64,000 bases of DNA from Rhodopseudomonas infernalis (GTDB taxonomy: Bacteria; Pseudomonadota; Alphaproteobacteria; Rhizobiales; Xanthobacteraceae), in assembly GCF_022271405.1 (NCBI RefSeq), contig NZ_JAJNAL010000003.1:124001-188000 (forward strand). Direction: 5' to 3'. The notes under the pieces were generated by a model. The model had not been told where the DNA came from. It did no database searches and worked only from the letters and a program-made list of their open reading frames with translations. How positions within the stretch are numbered: position 1 is the stretch's first letter; each line of letters opens with the position of its first letter. A program made the position numbers and the translations under genes. This document shows positions 48,511 to 57,625 of this stretch, in pieces.

Positions 48511-49140
48511 TCAGAAGGTCGGACAGCTGGCGTTGCTGCCCGGATTATACAGCACGCACATCGACTGACGCGGCCGTGTGTACGATTGATCGCTGAGGTT
48601 GATACCAGCCTTGGCGACGACGTAACCGACCACCGGCGCATACAGATAGTTGACTTCACTCAGGACCAGATAGGTCTTCGTCACCTTCAGCCCCGTCGGA
48701 ACGGCGATCGTGTCACCCTGCTTCCTGGTCGGATTGATGAACGTGGTGCTGACGGTGCTTCCATTTTGCGCAACCGTCGCCGTCTTGCTCCATTGCACCT
48801 TTGCGACGCCGGCATCGTTCACATAGATCATCGAGATGGTGGCACTGGCGGTGTTAGTTGGATACGGCGATAGAACGCCGTAGCTCGCGGCGAAGACGTT
48901 CTTAAGATCATTGTCGGTGACGGACGTCGCCTGCGACACCAGATCCGATAACGTGCGCGCCACCAATGTCACCTTGCGGTCGACGGCGATGCCGGCGGAC
49001 AATTCGACCGTCGCGAAAAATGTCACCAGCATCAGCGGTACGATGAAGGCGAATTCTGTTGCGGCGATACCGCTGCGATCCTGCAGCAGTCGCCTGCCCG
49101 ACCGCCTCGCCCTGCGCCACATCTTCGTCAGCGTTGTCAT
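48511..49140 (-). CDS. TadE/TadG-like pseudopilin
   Basis: A 209-residue minor pilin-like protein of the Tad system. Seen: a basic N terminus, then DRSGIAATEFAFIVPLMLVTFFATVELSAG, the TadE-like hydrophobic helix with Glu five residues after the Gly cleavage point, then a beta-rich exported domain. Two Cys near the end (SMCVLYNPGSNASC) may form a disulfide. It is the second gene of a two-gene operon, nine bases after the TadE gene. Whether it should be called TadF or TadG cannot be decided; it lacks the von Willebrand domain of true TadG. Confidence 0.8.
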   Translation of the reverse strand: MTTLTKMWRRARRSGRRLLQDRSGIAATEFAFIVPLMLVTFFATVELSAGIAVDRKVTLVARTLSDLVSQATSVTDNDLKNVFAASYGVLSPYPTNTASATISMIYVNDAGVAKVQWSKTATVAQNGSTVSTTFINPTRKQGDTIAVPTGLKVTKTYLVLSEVNYLYAPVVGYVVAKAGINLSDQSYTRPRQSMCVLYNPGSNASCPTF

Positions 49141-49149
49141 CGGGCGGTC

Positions 49150-49689
49150 CTAATAAGGCTCGTTGCGGAACGCCGCGGTCGCAGTCAGCAACCGCTTGCT
49201 GCCGGCGAGATTGGACGTGTTGTAACCGAGACCGGTGATGAACAGCGGCCACTGATAGAACGCCCGTACCACCACGATCTGGCCGGAGCCGCCCGGGTTG
49301 TACTGCATGTTGTTGATAAAATTCTTGTTGGCGTCGATCGGGGCGCTCGTGTCCACCGTCGAGAAGTCGCTGCCGTAGCTGCGCACGTCGATATACACGC
49401 CACTGCAGTCGAACAGTGCGGTGAGCCGGCTGCACAGGTTCGTCTTGAACTGGGCCTGAGAATAGGAGGCGCTTTGCGCCTGACCAGTGAGGATGAGCCG
49501 TGCCGAATCCTGTACGGCGGTCTCGAGCACCTGCCCCGCGAAGAACATGAAGGCAGCCTCGATGATGGCGAACAGCAGACCGAAAAAGATCGGGGCGACC
49601 ATCGCGAATTCGATCGCTGCCGAGCCGCGGCGATTGCGGCCGAACCGCTGAAGCAGCGCTGCAGCGCGCATAATGGACAGCGAAATCAT
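49150..49689 (-). CDS. tadE: TadE-like pseudopilin
   Basis: A 179-residue minor pilin-like protein. Seen: RNRRGSAAIEFAMVAPIFFGLLFAIIEAAFMFF, the TadE signature with a prepilin-type Gly-Ser cleavage point and Glu at position five, then QVLETAVQDSARLILTGQAQ. Two Cys flank the middle (CSRLTALFDC). I chose ATG at 49689 because GAGAG precedes it; a second ATG at 49671 has no binding site. It is processed by CpaA by analogy. It is transcribed away from the main cpa operon. Confidence 0.85.
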   Translation of the reverse strand: MISLSIMRAAALLQRFGRNRRGSAAIEFAMVAPIFFGLLFAIIEAAFMFFAGQVLETAVQDSARLILTGQAQSASYSQAQFKTNLCSRLTALFDCSGVYIDVRSYGSDFSTVDTSAPIDANKNFINNMQYNPGGSGQIVVVRAFYQWPLFITGLGYNTSNLAGSKRLLTATAAFRNEPY

Positions 49690-49860
49690 CGGCGAACTCT
49701 CGGCGTTTGGCGGGGTATCCTTATGCTGAAACCTAGCCAAAACAGATTGTGGAAGTGTTTCGCCAAATTGAAACAAACTCGCCCGCGATGTTGACGATCG
49801 ATTAACCATGCATCCGCGACGCGCGCGTTGACGCGACCATCTTATCGGCGCAAGGCCTGA

Positions 49861-50355
49861 TCAGTTGCTCTTTGGACCCGCTGCAGCGCCGCTTGCCTGG
49901 CCGCTGAGCGTGCCGGCCTGATCCATGGTGGATTTGAAGAAGCCTTCAGAATCGCCGAGCGTGACCCGGCGCTGGCAGATCGGCATGCAACTATAAGACT
50001 CCCGCTCGACCCCGCGATACACGGTCACCACCTTGTCCATCGGGCCTTCGACCTGGATCTGCCGATCGGCAACCACGGCGCCCTTTCGGTCCATGGCGAT
50101 CACGTTGGTGGCGCCGTAGCCTTTTCCAGTGACCACGACCATGCCACCGGGCTGCAGCGTGACGTCGGCGATCAGCGGATTGCCGACCACCAGGGTCGAG
50201 ATGTTCTGCGGAAGCCTGATCAGCTTGGCCTGATCGACGTTCACTGAGATGGTCTCTTCGGTGCCCGCGGACACGACGGATGCGGACATCACACCCCCGG
50301 CCAGAAGAGAAGCCATAAGGGCTGTGCGCGCCCCGTGCGAGAAACTGATCGACAT
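49861..50355 (-). CDS. Secretin N-domain-like pilus protein without secretin domain
   Basis: A 164-residue exported protein. It has a signal peptide (about 1-30, ending VVSAG) and then one domain: TISVNVDQAKLIRLPQNISTLVVGNPLIADVTLQPGGMVVVTGKGYGATNVIAMD-type sequence, which matches the N-terminal domain of CpaC (IGKSVVIDLPRDIKDVLVADP there). It ends without a secretin barrel. A CMPIC pair near residue 123 could bind metal or form a disulfide. It is divergent from the flp pilin. It may assist CpaC secretin assembly; that is inference. Confidence 0.8.
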   Translation of the reverse strand: MSISFSHGARTALMASLLAGGVMSASVVSAGTEETISVNVDQAKLIRLPQNISTLVVGNPLIADVTLQPGGMVVVTGKGYGATNVIAMDRKGAVVADRQIQVEGPMDKVVTVYRGVERESYSCMPICQRRVTLGDSEGFFKSTMDQAGTLSGQASGAAAGPKSN

Positions 50356-50733
50356 ACTGTACTCCGGGACATCAACGAGCCGGCTAGAGCAGATACGCAG
50401 CGGTGCCGGCGCCCGACAGAGCCTAAGATGCCGTTAATTGATGAATGAAGCGCAAACGGAGCATGGCGAATATGAAGTAACCTGTCCGATCCTGGATCAG
50501 GTCACGTCGCGCGCGCGACCGCATTGGTAACAACCCGACAACTTCAGTCTAATTTTCGATTAGTTTAATCGGTCATTCACTCTACTTAAGAAGTCGGCGT
50601 TCAGTCGATATTTCAGCAATCGAATTAACTGCGCTGCAATTTCCCGCCCTTACGTTGCACACATGGTCGCGGTGCTGAGAACGCCGGAAAGACCAAACAA
50701 AGTTCGACAGCCAAGGGCACATGGAGCTACCCA
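50356..50733. other. 378-base divergent region upstream of flp
   Basis: No gene is seen. The stretch 50520-50650 is clearly AT-rich against its surroundings and carries a CGATTA-GTT-TAATCG inverted repeat. The flp leader ends with GGAGCTACCCA before the ATG. No TTAA-N7-TTAA CtrA box was found, although CtrA controls pilin genes in Caulobacter. Confidence 0.5.
50557..50571. promoter_or_regulatory. Inverted repeat, possible operator upstream of flp
   Basis: CGATTA-GTT-TAATCG (6-3-6, perfect), overlapping a second CTAAT-N5-ATTAG repeat at 50549-50563. It lies in the AT-rich part of the flp upstream region about 160 bases before the ATG. Confidence 0.35.
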
Positions 50734-50907
50734 ATGAAGAACCTTCTTGCGCGTTTCGTTAAGGACGAGTCCGGCGCCACCGCCATCGAATACGGCCTGA
50801 TCGCCGCCGGCATCGCCCTGGCCGTGATCGCCGTCGTCAACGGTATCGGCACCAAGCTGAACACCGCCTTCACGGCGATCAGCGGCAACCTCAAGACCGC
50901 TCCGTAA
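50734..50907 (+). CDS. flp: Flp/Fap-type major pilin
   Basis: The structural subunit of Tad pili, 57 residues. Seen: a short basic leader MKNLLARFVKDESG, cut by CpaA after the Gly, then ATAIEYGLIAAGIALAVIAVV, the Flp motif with Glu5-Tyr6 of the mature chain, and a short polar tail GTKLNTAFTAISGNLKTAP. The ATG has GGAGCTA upstream. An intrinsic terminator follows at 50927-50954, so the pilin can be made at high level separately from the cpa operon. Only one flp copy is in the window. Confidence 0.95.
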   Translation: MKNLLARFVKDESGATAIEYGLIAAGIALAVIAVVNGIGTKLNTAFTAISGNLKTAP

Positions 50908-50926
50908 TCGAGGAAGAGGTCACAAC

Positions 50927-50954
50927 AAGGCCTCGGTTCGCCCGGGGCCTTTTT
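50927..50954 (+). terminator. Rho-independent terminator after flp
   Basis: Stem AAGGCC-T-CGG / CC-C-GGGGCCTT with one G-T pair and a small TTCGC loop, followed by TTTTTG. It begins 20 bases after the flp stop. Confidence 0.8.
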
Positions 50955-50963
50955 GTTCTGACA

Positions 50964-51134
50964 ATGCGCCGATCGCCATCAGTCGAGTCACAAGTCATGA
51001 ATCGCAGCGGTCGGGCATTGCTGACGGAGGCGACGAGGCCGGCATGGCGCGAGATCGCCGCCCGCCAGGCGGTTTGCGCCGCGCTCGCGCTCGCGATCTT
51101 CGCAGTCGCTGTCCGCATCGCCCTGGTCTGGTGA
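50964..51134 (+). CDS. Possible small membrane peptide between flp and cpaA
   Basis: An open frame of 56 codons (45 from the in-frame ATG at 50997). It reads MNRSGRALLTEATRPAWREI and then one hydrophobic helix with AALALAIFAVAVRIALVW at the C-terminal end. Neither ATG has a good ribosome binding site, and it begins just after the flp terminator. It could be an unannotated single-pass peptide of the Tad locus or a chance frame. The remainder of the 321-base gap (50908-51228) holds only the terminator and the cpaA leader. Confidence 0.35.
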   Translation: MRRSPSVESQVMNRSGRALLTEATRPAWREIAARQAVCAALALAIFAVAVRIALVW

Positions 51135-51228
51135 CCAGGCTGACGTTTGACGATCATTCATCTCTGCACGATAGGTTGTGCCCGCGGTCCGCGGCTGTCG
51201 CGACCTTCGTTATCGGCGAGACTTGACC

Positions 51229-51753
51229 ATGGTCGCTGACCTGTTGCGCCTGTCGCTGTTTCCGGCCCTGATGGCTTTCGCCGCGTCCAGCGATCTTTTC
51301 ACCATGACGATCTCCAACCGCGTCTCGCTGTTGTTGGTCGCCGGCTTCGTCGTGCTCGCCCTGCTCTCCGGCATGAGCCTCGAACTGATCGGGCTGCATT
51401 TCGCGGCCGGTCTGACCGTCCTGGCTGTCGCTTTCACCTGCTTCGCGATGGGCTGGATCGGCGGCGGCGACGCCAAGGTCGCGTCGGCGGCTGCGTTGTG
51501 GTTCGGCTTCGAAAATCTGTTGGAGTACTTGATCTACGCTTCGCTGTTCGGCGGCGCGTTGACTGTGCTGCTGCTCGGCTTCCGGCAGTTGCCGCTGCCC
51601 TCTCCGCTGACAAGTCAGCCCTGGTTGCTGCGGCTGCACGCTCAGGAGACCGGCGTTCCTTACGGGATCGCGCTCGCGCTCGGCGCCCTGATGGTTTATC
51701 CGCACACCGAGTGGATCAAGGCTGTCGATCTGGCCCGTTTCGCGGTGAACTGA
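51229..51753 (+). CDS. cpaA: Prepilin peptidase CpaA
   Basis: An A24 aspartyl peptidase of the inner membrane that cuts the Flp leader and probably the TadE-type pseudopilins. It has 174 residues with about five or six hydrophobic segments. Seen: AFAASSDLFTMTISNRVS with the first catalytic Asp and GWIGGGDAKVASAAALW with the second, in the GGGD form. The N-terminal methylase domain of PilD is missing, as usual for CpaA/TadV. I used ATG at 51229; upstream codons do not form a membrane protein. Confidence 0.94.
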   Translation: MVADLLRLSLFPALMAFAASSDLFTMTISNRVSLLLVAGFVVLALLSGMSLELIGLHFAAGLTVLAVAFTCFAMGWIGGGDAKVASAAALWFGFENLLEYLIYASLFGGALTVLLLGFRQLPLPSPLTSQPWLLRLHAQETGVPYGIALALGALMVYPHTEWIKAVDLARFAVN

Positions 51754-51868
51754 CGGCCTCCAAACGACTCGTTAACTCGATTTAGATACGCGTCATTAAC
51801 CATGCTTTGACGAATAGCTGGTCAACTCCAGCTATCGAGGCGGGATCCGCCGTCGAGTCATTCGGGAA

Positions 51869-52681
51869 ATGAAGCGTATGAATACCGCGCGTATCGTCGT
51901 CCTGGCTATTGCGATCAGCGCCGGCGCGGTCGCCGCCTATCTCGCCAGTGGCGGAGGCGGGCAGGAGACGGCTGGCCCCCCCGCCCCCGTCGCCCAGCTG
52001 CCCACGGTCGACGTCCTGGTGGCCAAATCCGACATCCCGCTTGGCCAGCCGGTCGGCCCCGACGACGTGCAGTGGCAGAGCTGGCCCGCCGCGACCGCCA
52101 GCTCGCAATTCATCAGGCGCAACGAACAGCCCGAAGCGAGCCGACAGATCGCCGGGTCGATCGCCCGCTCCCCCTTCATCGCGGGCGAGCCGATCCGCGA
52201 GCAAAAACTGGTCAAGGCCACCGGCTCCGGCTTCATGGCGGCAATCCTCCCGACCGGCATGCGGGCGATCTCGACGGAGATCTCGCCCGAGACCGGCGCC
52301 GGCGGGTTCATCCTGCCGAACGATCGCGTCGACGTCATCCTCTCCAAGCGCGACCGCAACCCGGACCGCACCGGTGGCAGCGCCGAGACCGTCAATTCGG
52401 AGATCATCCTCAGCAACATCCGGGTGCTCGCGATCGATCAGACGATCGAAGAGAAGAACGGCCAGAAGGTCGTGGTCGGCAAGACCGCCACGCTCGAACT
52501 CAAGCCGGAGCAGGCGGAATTTCTCGCCCGCGCGCGGCAGAGCGGCACGCTGTCCCTGGCGCTGCGCAGCCTCGCCGATGCCAACGCGCCCGCGACAGAG
52601 GACGGCGGCGGCGGCGGCAGGCGCGATAGCGTCAACGTCGTTCGTTATGGCGTGTCCTCACAAACCACGATCCCGAAGTGA
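51869..52681 (+). CDS. cpaB: Flp pilus assembly protein CpaB
   Basis: A 270-residue exported SAF-domain protein of the Tad secretion apparatus. Seen: an N-terminal membrane anchor TARIVVLAIAISAGAVAAYLA, the SAF domain with VDVLVAKSDIPLGQPVGPDDVQWQ, then the RcpC-like domain with GMRAISTEISPETGAGGFILPNDRVDVIL and KTATLELKPEQAEFLARA. A Gly-rich tail follows. ATG at 51869 gives MKRMNT; ATG at 51878 is equally possible. It is separated from cpaA by 115 bases, so a separate promoter may lie between, and its stop overlaps the alternative cpaC GTG. Confidence 0.93.
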   Translation: MKRMNTARIVVLAIAISAGAVAAYLASGGGGQETAGPPAPVAQLPTVDVLVAKSDIPLGQPVGPDDVQWQSWPAATASSQFIRRNEQPEASRQIAGSIARSPFIAGEPIREQKLVKATGSGFMAAILPTGMRAISTEISPETGAGGFILPNDRVDVILSKRDRNPDRTGGSAETVNSEIILSNIRVLAIDQTIEEKNGQKVVVGKTATLELKPEQAEFLARARQSGTLSLALRSLADANAPATEDGGGGGRRDSVNVVRYGVSSQTTIPK

Positions 52682-52695
52682 CCAGAGGAACGGAA

Positions 52696-54123
52696 ATGTA
52701 CCGCGGGACCAATCACCGATTCGTCCGGACCCTGAAGGGCACGGCGATGGCACTCGCCGCGCTGACGTTGCTGCCGGTGTTGCCGGTGCAGGCCAGCGAC
52801 TATCGCCAGGCGCCGTCCCAGATGTCCGGCTTGAACGCTCGTCCGCTCGCGCTGGGTATCGGCAAATCGGTGGTGATCGACCTGCCGCGTGACATCAAGG
52901 ACGTACTGGTCGCCGATCCCAAGATCGCCAATGCGGTGGTGCGTTCGGCGCAGCGCGCCTACATCATCGGTGCCGCCGTCGGCCAAACCAACATCGTGTT
53001 CTTCGACGCCAGCGGTCAGCAGATCGGCGCCTACGACATCGCCGTGACCCGCGATCTCAACGGCATCCGCACCGCCCTGCGCCAGTCGATCCCTAATGCG
53101 GACATTCACGTCGAGGGCCTCGGCGACGGCGTCATGCTGCTCGGCTCGGCGGCGACCGCCATCGAGGCGCAGCAGGCTGCCGATCTCGCTGCGCGGCTGA
53201 CGGGCGACCCCAGCAGGGTCGTCAACAACATCGCGATCCGCGGCCGCGACCAGGTGATGCTGAAGATCACCGTCGCCGAGGTGCAGCGCAACATCATCAA
53301 GCAGCTCGGCGTCGATCTCACCGCCAATATGAGCTACGGCACCTCGGTGGTGAAGTTCTCCAACAGCAATCCGTTCACCCAGTCGGGCCAAGCGCTGGTG
53401 GCGGGCAACGCGCTGACGACCTCGTTCGGCAACGGCCCGTCGGTGCAGGCCACGCTGCGGGCGATGGAGAGCGCAGGCGTGGTGCGCACGCTCGCTGAGC
53501 CGAACCTGACGGCGATTTCCGGCGAACCGGCTAGCTTTCTGGCCGGCGGCGAATTCCCCGTTCCGAGCGGCGTGACCTGTACCAACAGCCTGTGTACGCC
53601 GTCGGTGACCTTCAAGAAGTTCGGTGTGCTGCTCAACTTCACCCCGGTGGTGTTGAGCGAAGGCAAGATCAGCCTGAAGGTGTCGACGGAAGTCTCGGAA
53701 GTCTCGAGCGACAACGCAATCACGATCAGTGGCCTGTCGGTGCCGTCAATCAAGACACGCCGCGTCGACAGCACGGTCGAAATTCCGTCGGGCGGCTCGC
53801 TGGCGATGGCCGGCTTGATCCAGGACCAGACCAAGCAAGCCATCAACGGCCTGCCCGGTATGACCCAGCTGCCTGTGCTCGGCACCCTGTTCCGCAGCCG
53901 CGACTACATCAACCGCCAGACCGAACTGATGGTTCTGGTGACGCCCTACGTGGTGCGCGCCGTGGCGCAGAAGGATCTGTCGCGGCCAGACGACGGCTTC
54001 GCCGACGCGTCGGATCCGCAATCCGATCTGCTCGGCAACATCAACCGCATCTACGGCGTGCCCGGCCGTGCCGTCGCCCAGGGTCAGAACTATCGGGGCC
54101 GGTTCGGCTTCATCACCGATTGA
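52696..54123 (+). CDS. cpaC: Tad pilus secretin CpaC
   Basis: The outer-membrane secretin ring through which the pilus passes, 475 residues. Seen: a signal peptide (to about 35, ending VQASD), an N-domain with IGKSVVIDLPRDIKDVLVADPKIANAVV, a BON-like middle, and the secretin domain with EVQRNIIKQLGVDL, ISGEPASFLAGGEFPVP, FKKFGVLLNFTPVVL, and GLPGMTQLPVLGTLFRSRDY near the end. I chose ATG at 52696, with GAGGAACGG upstream, over a GTG at 52678. A CTNSLC pair suggests a disulfide in the periplasmic gate. Confidence 0.95.
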   Translation: MYRGTNHRFVRTLKGTAMALAALTLLPVLPVQASDYRQAPSQMSGLNARPLALGIGKSVVIDLPRDIKDVLVADPKIANAVVRSAQRAYIIGAAVGQTNIVFFDASGQQIGAYDIAVTRDLNGIRTALRQSIPNADIHVEGLGDGVMLLGSAATAIEAQQAADLAARLTGDPSRVVNNIAIRGRDQVMLKITVAEVQRNIIKQLGVDLTANMSYGTSVVKFSNSNPFTQSGQALVAGNALTTSFGNGPSVQATLRAMESAGVVRTLAEPNLTAISGEPASFLAGGEFPVPSGVTCTNSLCTPSVTFKKFGVLLNFTPVVLSEGKISLKVSTEVSEVSSDNAITISGLSVPSIKTRRVDSTVEIPSGGSLAMAGLIQDQTKQAINGLPGMTQLPVLGTLFRSRDYINRQTELMVLVTPYVVRAVAQKDLSRPDDGFADASDPQSDLLGNINRIYGVPGRAVAQGQNYRGRFGFITD

Positions 54124-54142
54124 GCGGGACGAGGACAGGATA

Positions 54143-54871
54143 ATGATTCCCATGCTACCCGCTCGTGCACGTCGCAGCCTAAGTGTCGGCGCTACTTTGG
54201 CCGCCGTGTCGATGGCGCTGGGCGCTTGCACCCACACCTCGCGCACCGAAGACGTCACCGCGAGCATCCCGCTCGACTATCGGCAGCGCCACCCGATCGC
54301 CATCCAGGAAGCCGACCGCAGCCTCGTGTTGTTCGTCGGCAATGGCCGCGGCGGGCTGACATCGCCGCAGCGTAGCGATGTGATGGCGTTCGGACGCGAG
54401 TGGCTGCGCGAGGGCACCGGTTCGATCATCGCCGAGGTGCCGTCGGGAACGCCGAACGCCCGCGCGGCCGGCGAAACCGTCCGCGAGATTCAGGCGGTGC
54501 TCGCTGGCGCGGGCGTCCCGCCCCGCGGCGTCATCGTGAAGCCGTTTCACCCGACTGACCCGCGCACGTTCGCGGCGATCCGCCTGCTGTACCCGAAGGT
54601 CGCGGCAGTGGCCGGACCGTGCGGACTGTGGCCGGAGGACATCGGCCCGTCGATCAAGAACAAGGGCTATCTGGACAACCGCCAGTACTGGAATTTTGGC
54701 TGCGCCAACCAGCGCAATCTGGCCGCGATGGTCGAAAACCCGTCGGATCTGGTGCAGCCGCGCGCCGAGACGCCGCCCTACACAGCCCGCCGTGCCGTCA
54801 CATTCGATACCTACCGCACCACCAAGCCGCAAACCACCGACAAGGCCCAACTGAGTAACGTGGGACCATGA
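54143..54871 (+). CDS. cpaD: Tad pilus lipoprotein CpaD
   Basis: A 242-residue lipoprotein that helps the CpaC secretin. Seen: a signal with lipobox SMALGAC at about residues 23-29, TEDVTASIPLDYRQRHPIAI, the typical CpaD opening, and a later NFGCANQRNLAAMVENPSDL near residue 190, which is diagnostic for the family. ATG at 54143 has GAGGACAGG upstream. It lies 19 bases after cpaC, and its stop overlaps the cpaE ATG. Confidence 0.93.
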   Translation: MIPMLPARARRSLSVGATLAAVSMALGACTHTSRTEDVTASIPLDYRQRHPIAIQEADRSLVLFVGNGRGGLTSPQRSDVMAFGREWLREGTGSIIAEVPSGTPNARAAGETVREIQAVLAGAGVPPRGVIVKPFHPTDPRTFAAIRLLYPKVAAVAGPCGLWPEDIGPSIKNKGYLDNRQYWNFGCANQRNLAAMVENPSDLVQPRAETPPYTARRAVTFDTYRTTKPQTTDKAQLSNVGP

Positions 54872-56145
54872 TCAGCTACGGACGCCATAATCAGGACACC
54901 CCCGAGACCGGCACGCCCGCGTCGTCCGCAGCGTCGGACGAGCACATCGCGCCGGCTCCTCGCGTATCGGTGCAGGCCTTCTGCGAGTCGGTCGAGACCG
55001 CCGCGGCTGTGCAGGCCGCCGGCGAAGACCGCCGCCTGGCCAAGGCTCATCTCAAGATCCAGATGGGTGGCATGGCGGCCGCGATCGAAGCCTATCGCTC
55101 GGCACCGACGCCGAACGTCATCATTCTGGAAACCGACCCGCGCAGCGACATTCTCGCCGGCCTCGATCAACTCGCCACGGTTTGCGATCCCGGCACCCGC
55201 GTCATCGTCATCGGCAAGGTCAATGACGTGACGCTGTATCGCGAGTTGGTCCGCCGCGGCGTCAGCGACTACTCGATCGCACCGGTCGAGCCGATCGACG
55301 TCGTGCGTTCGATCTGTAACCTGTTCTCGGCGCCGGAAGCCAAGGCGGTCGGCCGGATCATCGCAGTGGTCGGCGCCAAGGGTGGCGTCGGCGCCTCGAC
55401 CATCTCGCACAACGTCGCCTGGGCGATCGCCCGGGATCTGGCCCTTGATTCCGTCGTCGCAGATCTCGATCTCGCCTTCGGCACCGCCGGCCTCGACTAC
55501 AACCAAGACCCGCCGCAGGGCATCGCCGAGGCGGTGTTTTCGCCCGACCGCGTCGACACTGCGTTCGTCGATCGCCTGCTGTCGAAATGCACCGATCATC
55601 TCAGCCTGTTGGCCGCACCGGCGACGCTGGAGCGGGTGTACGATTTCGGAAGCGAGGCGTTCGACTCGATCTTCGACACGCTGCGCGCCACGATGCCCTG
55701 CATCGTCCTCGACGTGCCGCATCAATGGACGGGATGGACCAAGCGCGCGCTGATCAATGCCGACGACATCCTGATCGTCGCCGCACCGGATCTCGCCAAT
55801 CTGCGGAATACCAAGAACCTATACGACCTGCTCCGCGCGGCGCGTCCCAACGACAGGCCGCCGCTGTATTGTCTGAACCAGGTCGGCGTGCCGAAGCGGC
55901 CCGAGATCAGCGCCAGCGAATTCGCCAAGGCGATCGAGAGTCAACCGATCGTCAGCATCCCTTTCGACCCGCAGATGTTCGGCCTGGCCGCCAACAACGG
56001 CCAGATGATCGCGGAGATCGCGGCGAGCCACAAGGTCACCGATATGTTTCTGCAGATCGCGCAGCGCCTGACCGGACGCGGCGAAGCCAAGAAGCCTAAA
56101 GGCGGCCTCCTGGGACCGATCTTGGAGAAGCTGCGGGCCAAATAG
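54868..56145 (+). CDS. cpaE: CpaE/TadZ ATPase, pilus localisation
   Basis: A 425-residue cytosolic protein that places the Tad machine at its site in the cell. The N-terminal half (about 30-150) resembles a receiver domain, with VIILETDPRSD and VIVIGKVNDVTLYRELVRRG, but the phosphorylation site is not evident. From residue 160 it is a ParA/MinD-like ATPase with deviant Walker A KGGVGAST at 171-178, SVVADLDLAFGTAG and IVLDVPHQW. Overlap with cpaD is four bases. Confidence 0.93.
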   Translation: MISYGRHNQDTPETGTPASSAASDEHIAPAPRVSVQAFCESVETAAAVQAAGEDRRLAKAHLKIQMGGMAAAIEAYRSAPTPNVIILETDPRSDILAGLDQLATVCDPGTRVIVIGKVNDVTLYRELVRRGVSDYSIAPVEPIDVVRSICNLFSAPEAKAVGRIIAVVGAKGGVGASTISHNVAWAIARDLALDSVVADLDLAFGTAGLDYNQDPPQGIAEAVFSPDRVDTAFVDRLLSKCTDHLSLLAAPATLERVYDFGSEAFDSIFDTLRATMPCIVLDVPHQWTGWTKRALINADDILIVAAPDLANLRNTKNLYDLLRAARPNDRPPLYCLNQVGVPKRPEISASEFAKAIESQPIVSIPFDPQMFGLAANNGQMIAEIAASHKVTDMFLQIAQRLTGRGEAKKPKGGLLGPILEKLRAK

Positions 56146-56166
56146 CGCGCCCACTGGAGTGTTCTC

Positions 56167-57612
56167 GTGTTTGGTAAGCGTAGCAGCTCAGATCAAGAGG
56201 AACGCGGTCCGAAGCCAGTCGTTCTGGCTTCAGAGCCGGTCGGACGCGGCGTCGACACGGCGGCTGCGATGTCGTCGCCGCCGCTCGCGCCCACGCGCAG
56301 CGCGTCTCCGGCGGAAAACCGGCGCTCCGACACGTATTACCAGGTCAAGGCGACGATCTTCGGCGCGCTGATCGAAGCGATCGACCTGGCGCAGCTCGCC
56401 AAGCTGGACGGCGAGTCGGCTCGTGAGGAGATACGCGACATCGTCAACGAGATCATCGCGATCAAGAACATCGTGATGTCGATCGCCGAGCAGGAAGAAC
56501 TGCTCGACGATATCTGCAATGACGTTCTCGGCTATGGCCCGCTCGAACCGCTGCTGTCACGGGACGACATCTCGGACATCATGGTGAACGGCGCCGGCAC
56601 AGTGTACATCGAAGTCGCCGGCCGCATCCAACGCACCGGTATTCGGTTTCGCGACAATCAGCAGTTGCTCAACATCTGCCAGCGCATCGTCAGCCAGGTC
56701 GGCCGGCGTGTGGACGAATCCTCGCCAATCTGCGACGCCCGCCTCGCCGACGGCTCCCGCGTCAATGCCATCGTGCCGCCGCTGGCGATCGACGGCCCCG
56801 CGCTCACCATCCGCAAATTCAAAAAGGACAAGCTGACGCTCGATCAGCTCGTCAAATTCGGCGCGATTACGCCCGACGGCGCCGCGATCCTGCAGATCAT
56901 CGGCCGCAGTCGGTGCAACGTTCTGATCTCCGGGGGCACCGGTTCCGGCAAGACGACGTTGCTGAACTGCCTCACCAACTACATCGACGCCGACGAACGC
57001 ATCATCACCTGCGAGGACGCGGCCGAACTGCAACTGCAGCAGCCGCACGTGGTTCGGCTGGAAACCCGGCCGCCGAACATCGAGGGCGAAGGCCAGGTGA
57101 CGATGCGCGAGCTGGTGCGCAACTGTCTGCGTATGCGCCCGGAGCGGATCATCGTCGGCGAAGTCCGCGGACCGGAAGCGTTTGACCTGCTGCAGGCGAT
57201 GAACACCGGCCACGACGGCTCGATGGGCACGCTGCACGCCAACAACCCGCGCGAGGCGCTGTCGCGCTGCGAATCCATGATCACGATGGGCGGCTTCTCG
57301 CTGCCGTCGCGGACCATCCGCGAGATGATCTGCGCGTCGATCGATGTGATCATTCAGGCCGCACGTCTGCGCGACGGCTCGCGTCGCATCACCCACATCA
57401 CCGAAGTGATGGGGATGGAAGGTGACACCATCATCACCCAGGATCTGTTCGTCTACGACATGATCGGCGAGGACGCCAACGGCCACATCATCGGCCGGCA
57501 CCGCTCGACCGGCATTGGACGGCCGAAATTCTGGGAACGCGCGCGCTATTATGGCGAGGAAAAGCGGCTCGCGGCGGCTCTCGACGCCGCCGAAGTCGCC
57601 AGCAACGTCTGA
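56167..57612 (+). CDS. cpaF: Tad pilus assembly ATPase CpaF
   Basis: A secretion ATPase of the VirB11/TadA type that powers pilus extension and retraction, 481 residues. Seen: [18 protein letters not shown], the family N-domain, [21 protein letters not shown], Walker [14 protein letters not shown] with Lys262, the Asp box and Walker B region [18 protein letters not shown], and [19 protein letters not shown] with the His box. The first 60 residues are a poorly conserved polar lead. The start is GTG after TGGAG. It lies 21 bases after cpaE. Confidence 0.96.
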   Translation: MFGKRSSSDQEERGPKPVVLASEPVGRGVDTAAAMSSPPLAPTRSASPAENRRSDTYYQVKATIFGALIEAIDLAQLAKLDGESAREEIRDIVNEIIAIKNIVMSIAEQEELLDDICNDVLGYGPLEPLLSRDDISDIMVNGAGTVYIEVAGRIQRTGIRFRDNQQLLNICQRIVSQVGRRVDESSPICDARLADGSRVNAIVPPLAIDGPALTIRKFKKDKLTLDQLVKFGAITPDGAAILQIIGRSRCNVLISGGTGSGKTTLLNCLTNYIDADERIITCEDAAELQLQQPHVVRLETRPPNIEGEGQVTMRELVRNCLRMRPERIIVGEVRGPEAFDLLQAMNTGHDGSMGTLHANNPREALSRCESMITMGGFSLPSRTIREMICASIDVIIQAARLRDGSRRITHITEVMGMEGDTIITQDLFVYDMIGEDANGHIIGRHRSTGIGRPKFWERARYYGEEKRLAAALDAAEVASNV

Positions 57613-57625
57613 GGAGAGCGGGTCG

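Noticed and set aside
50356-50733. CtrA box upstream of flp
   Set aside because: Several TTAA occur but none with TTAA-N7-TTAA spacing.
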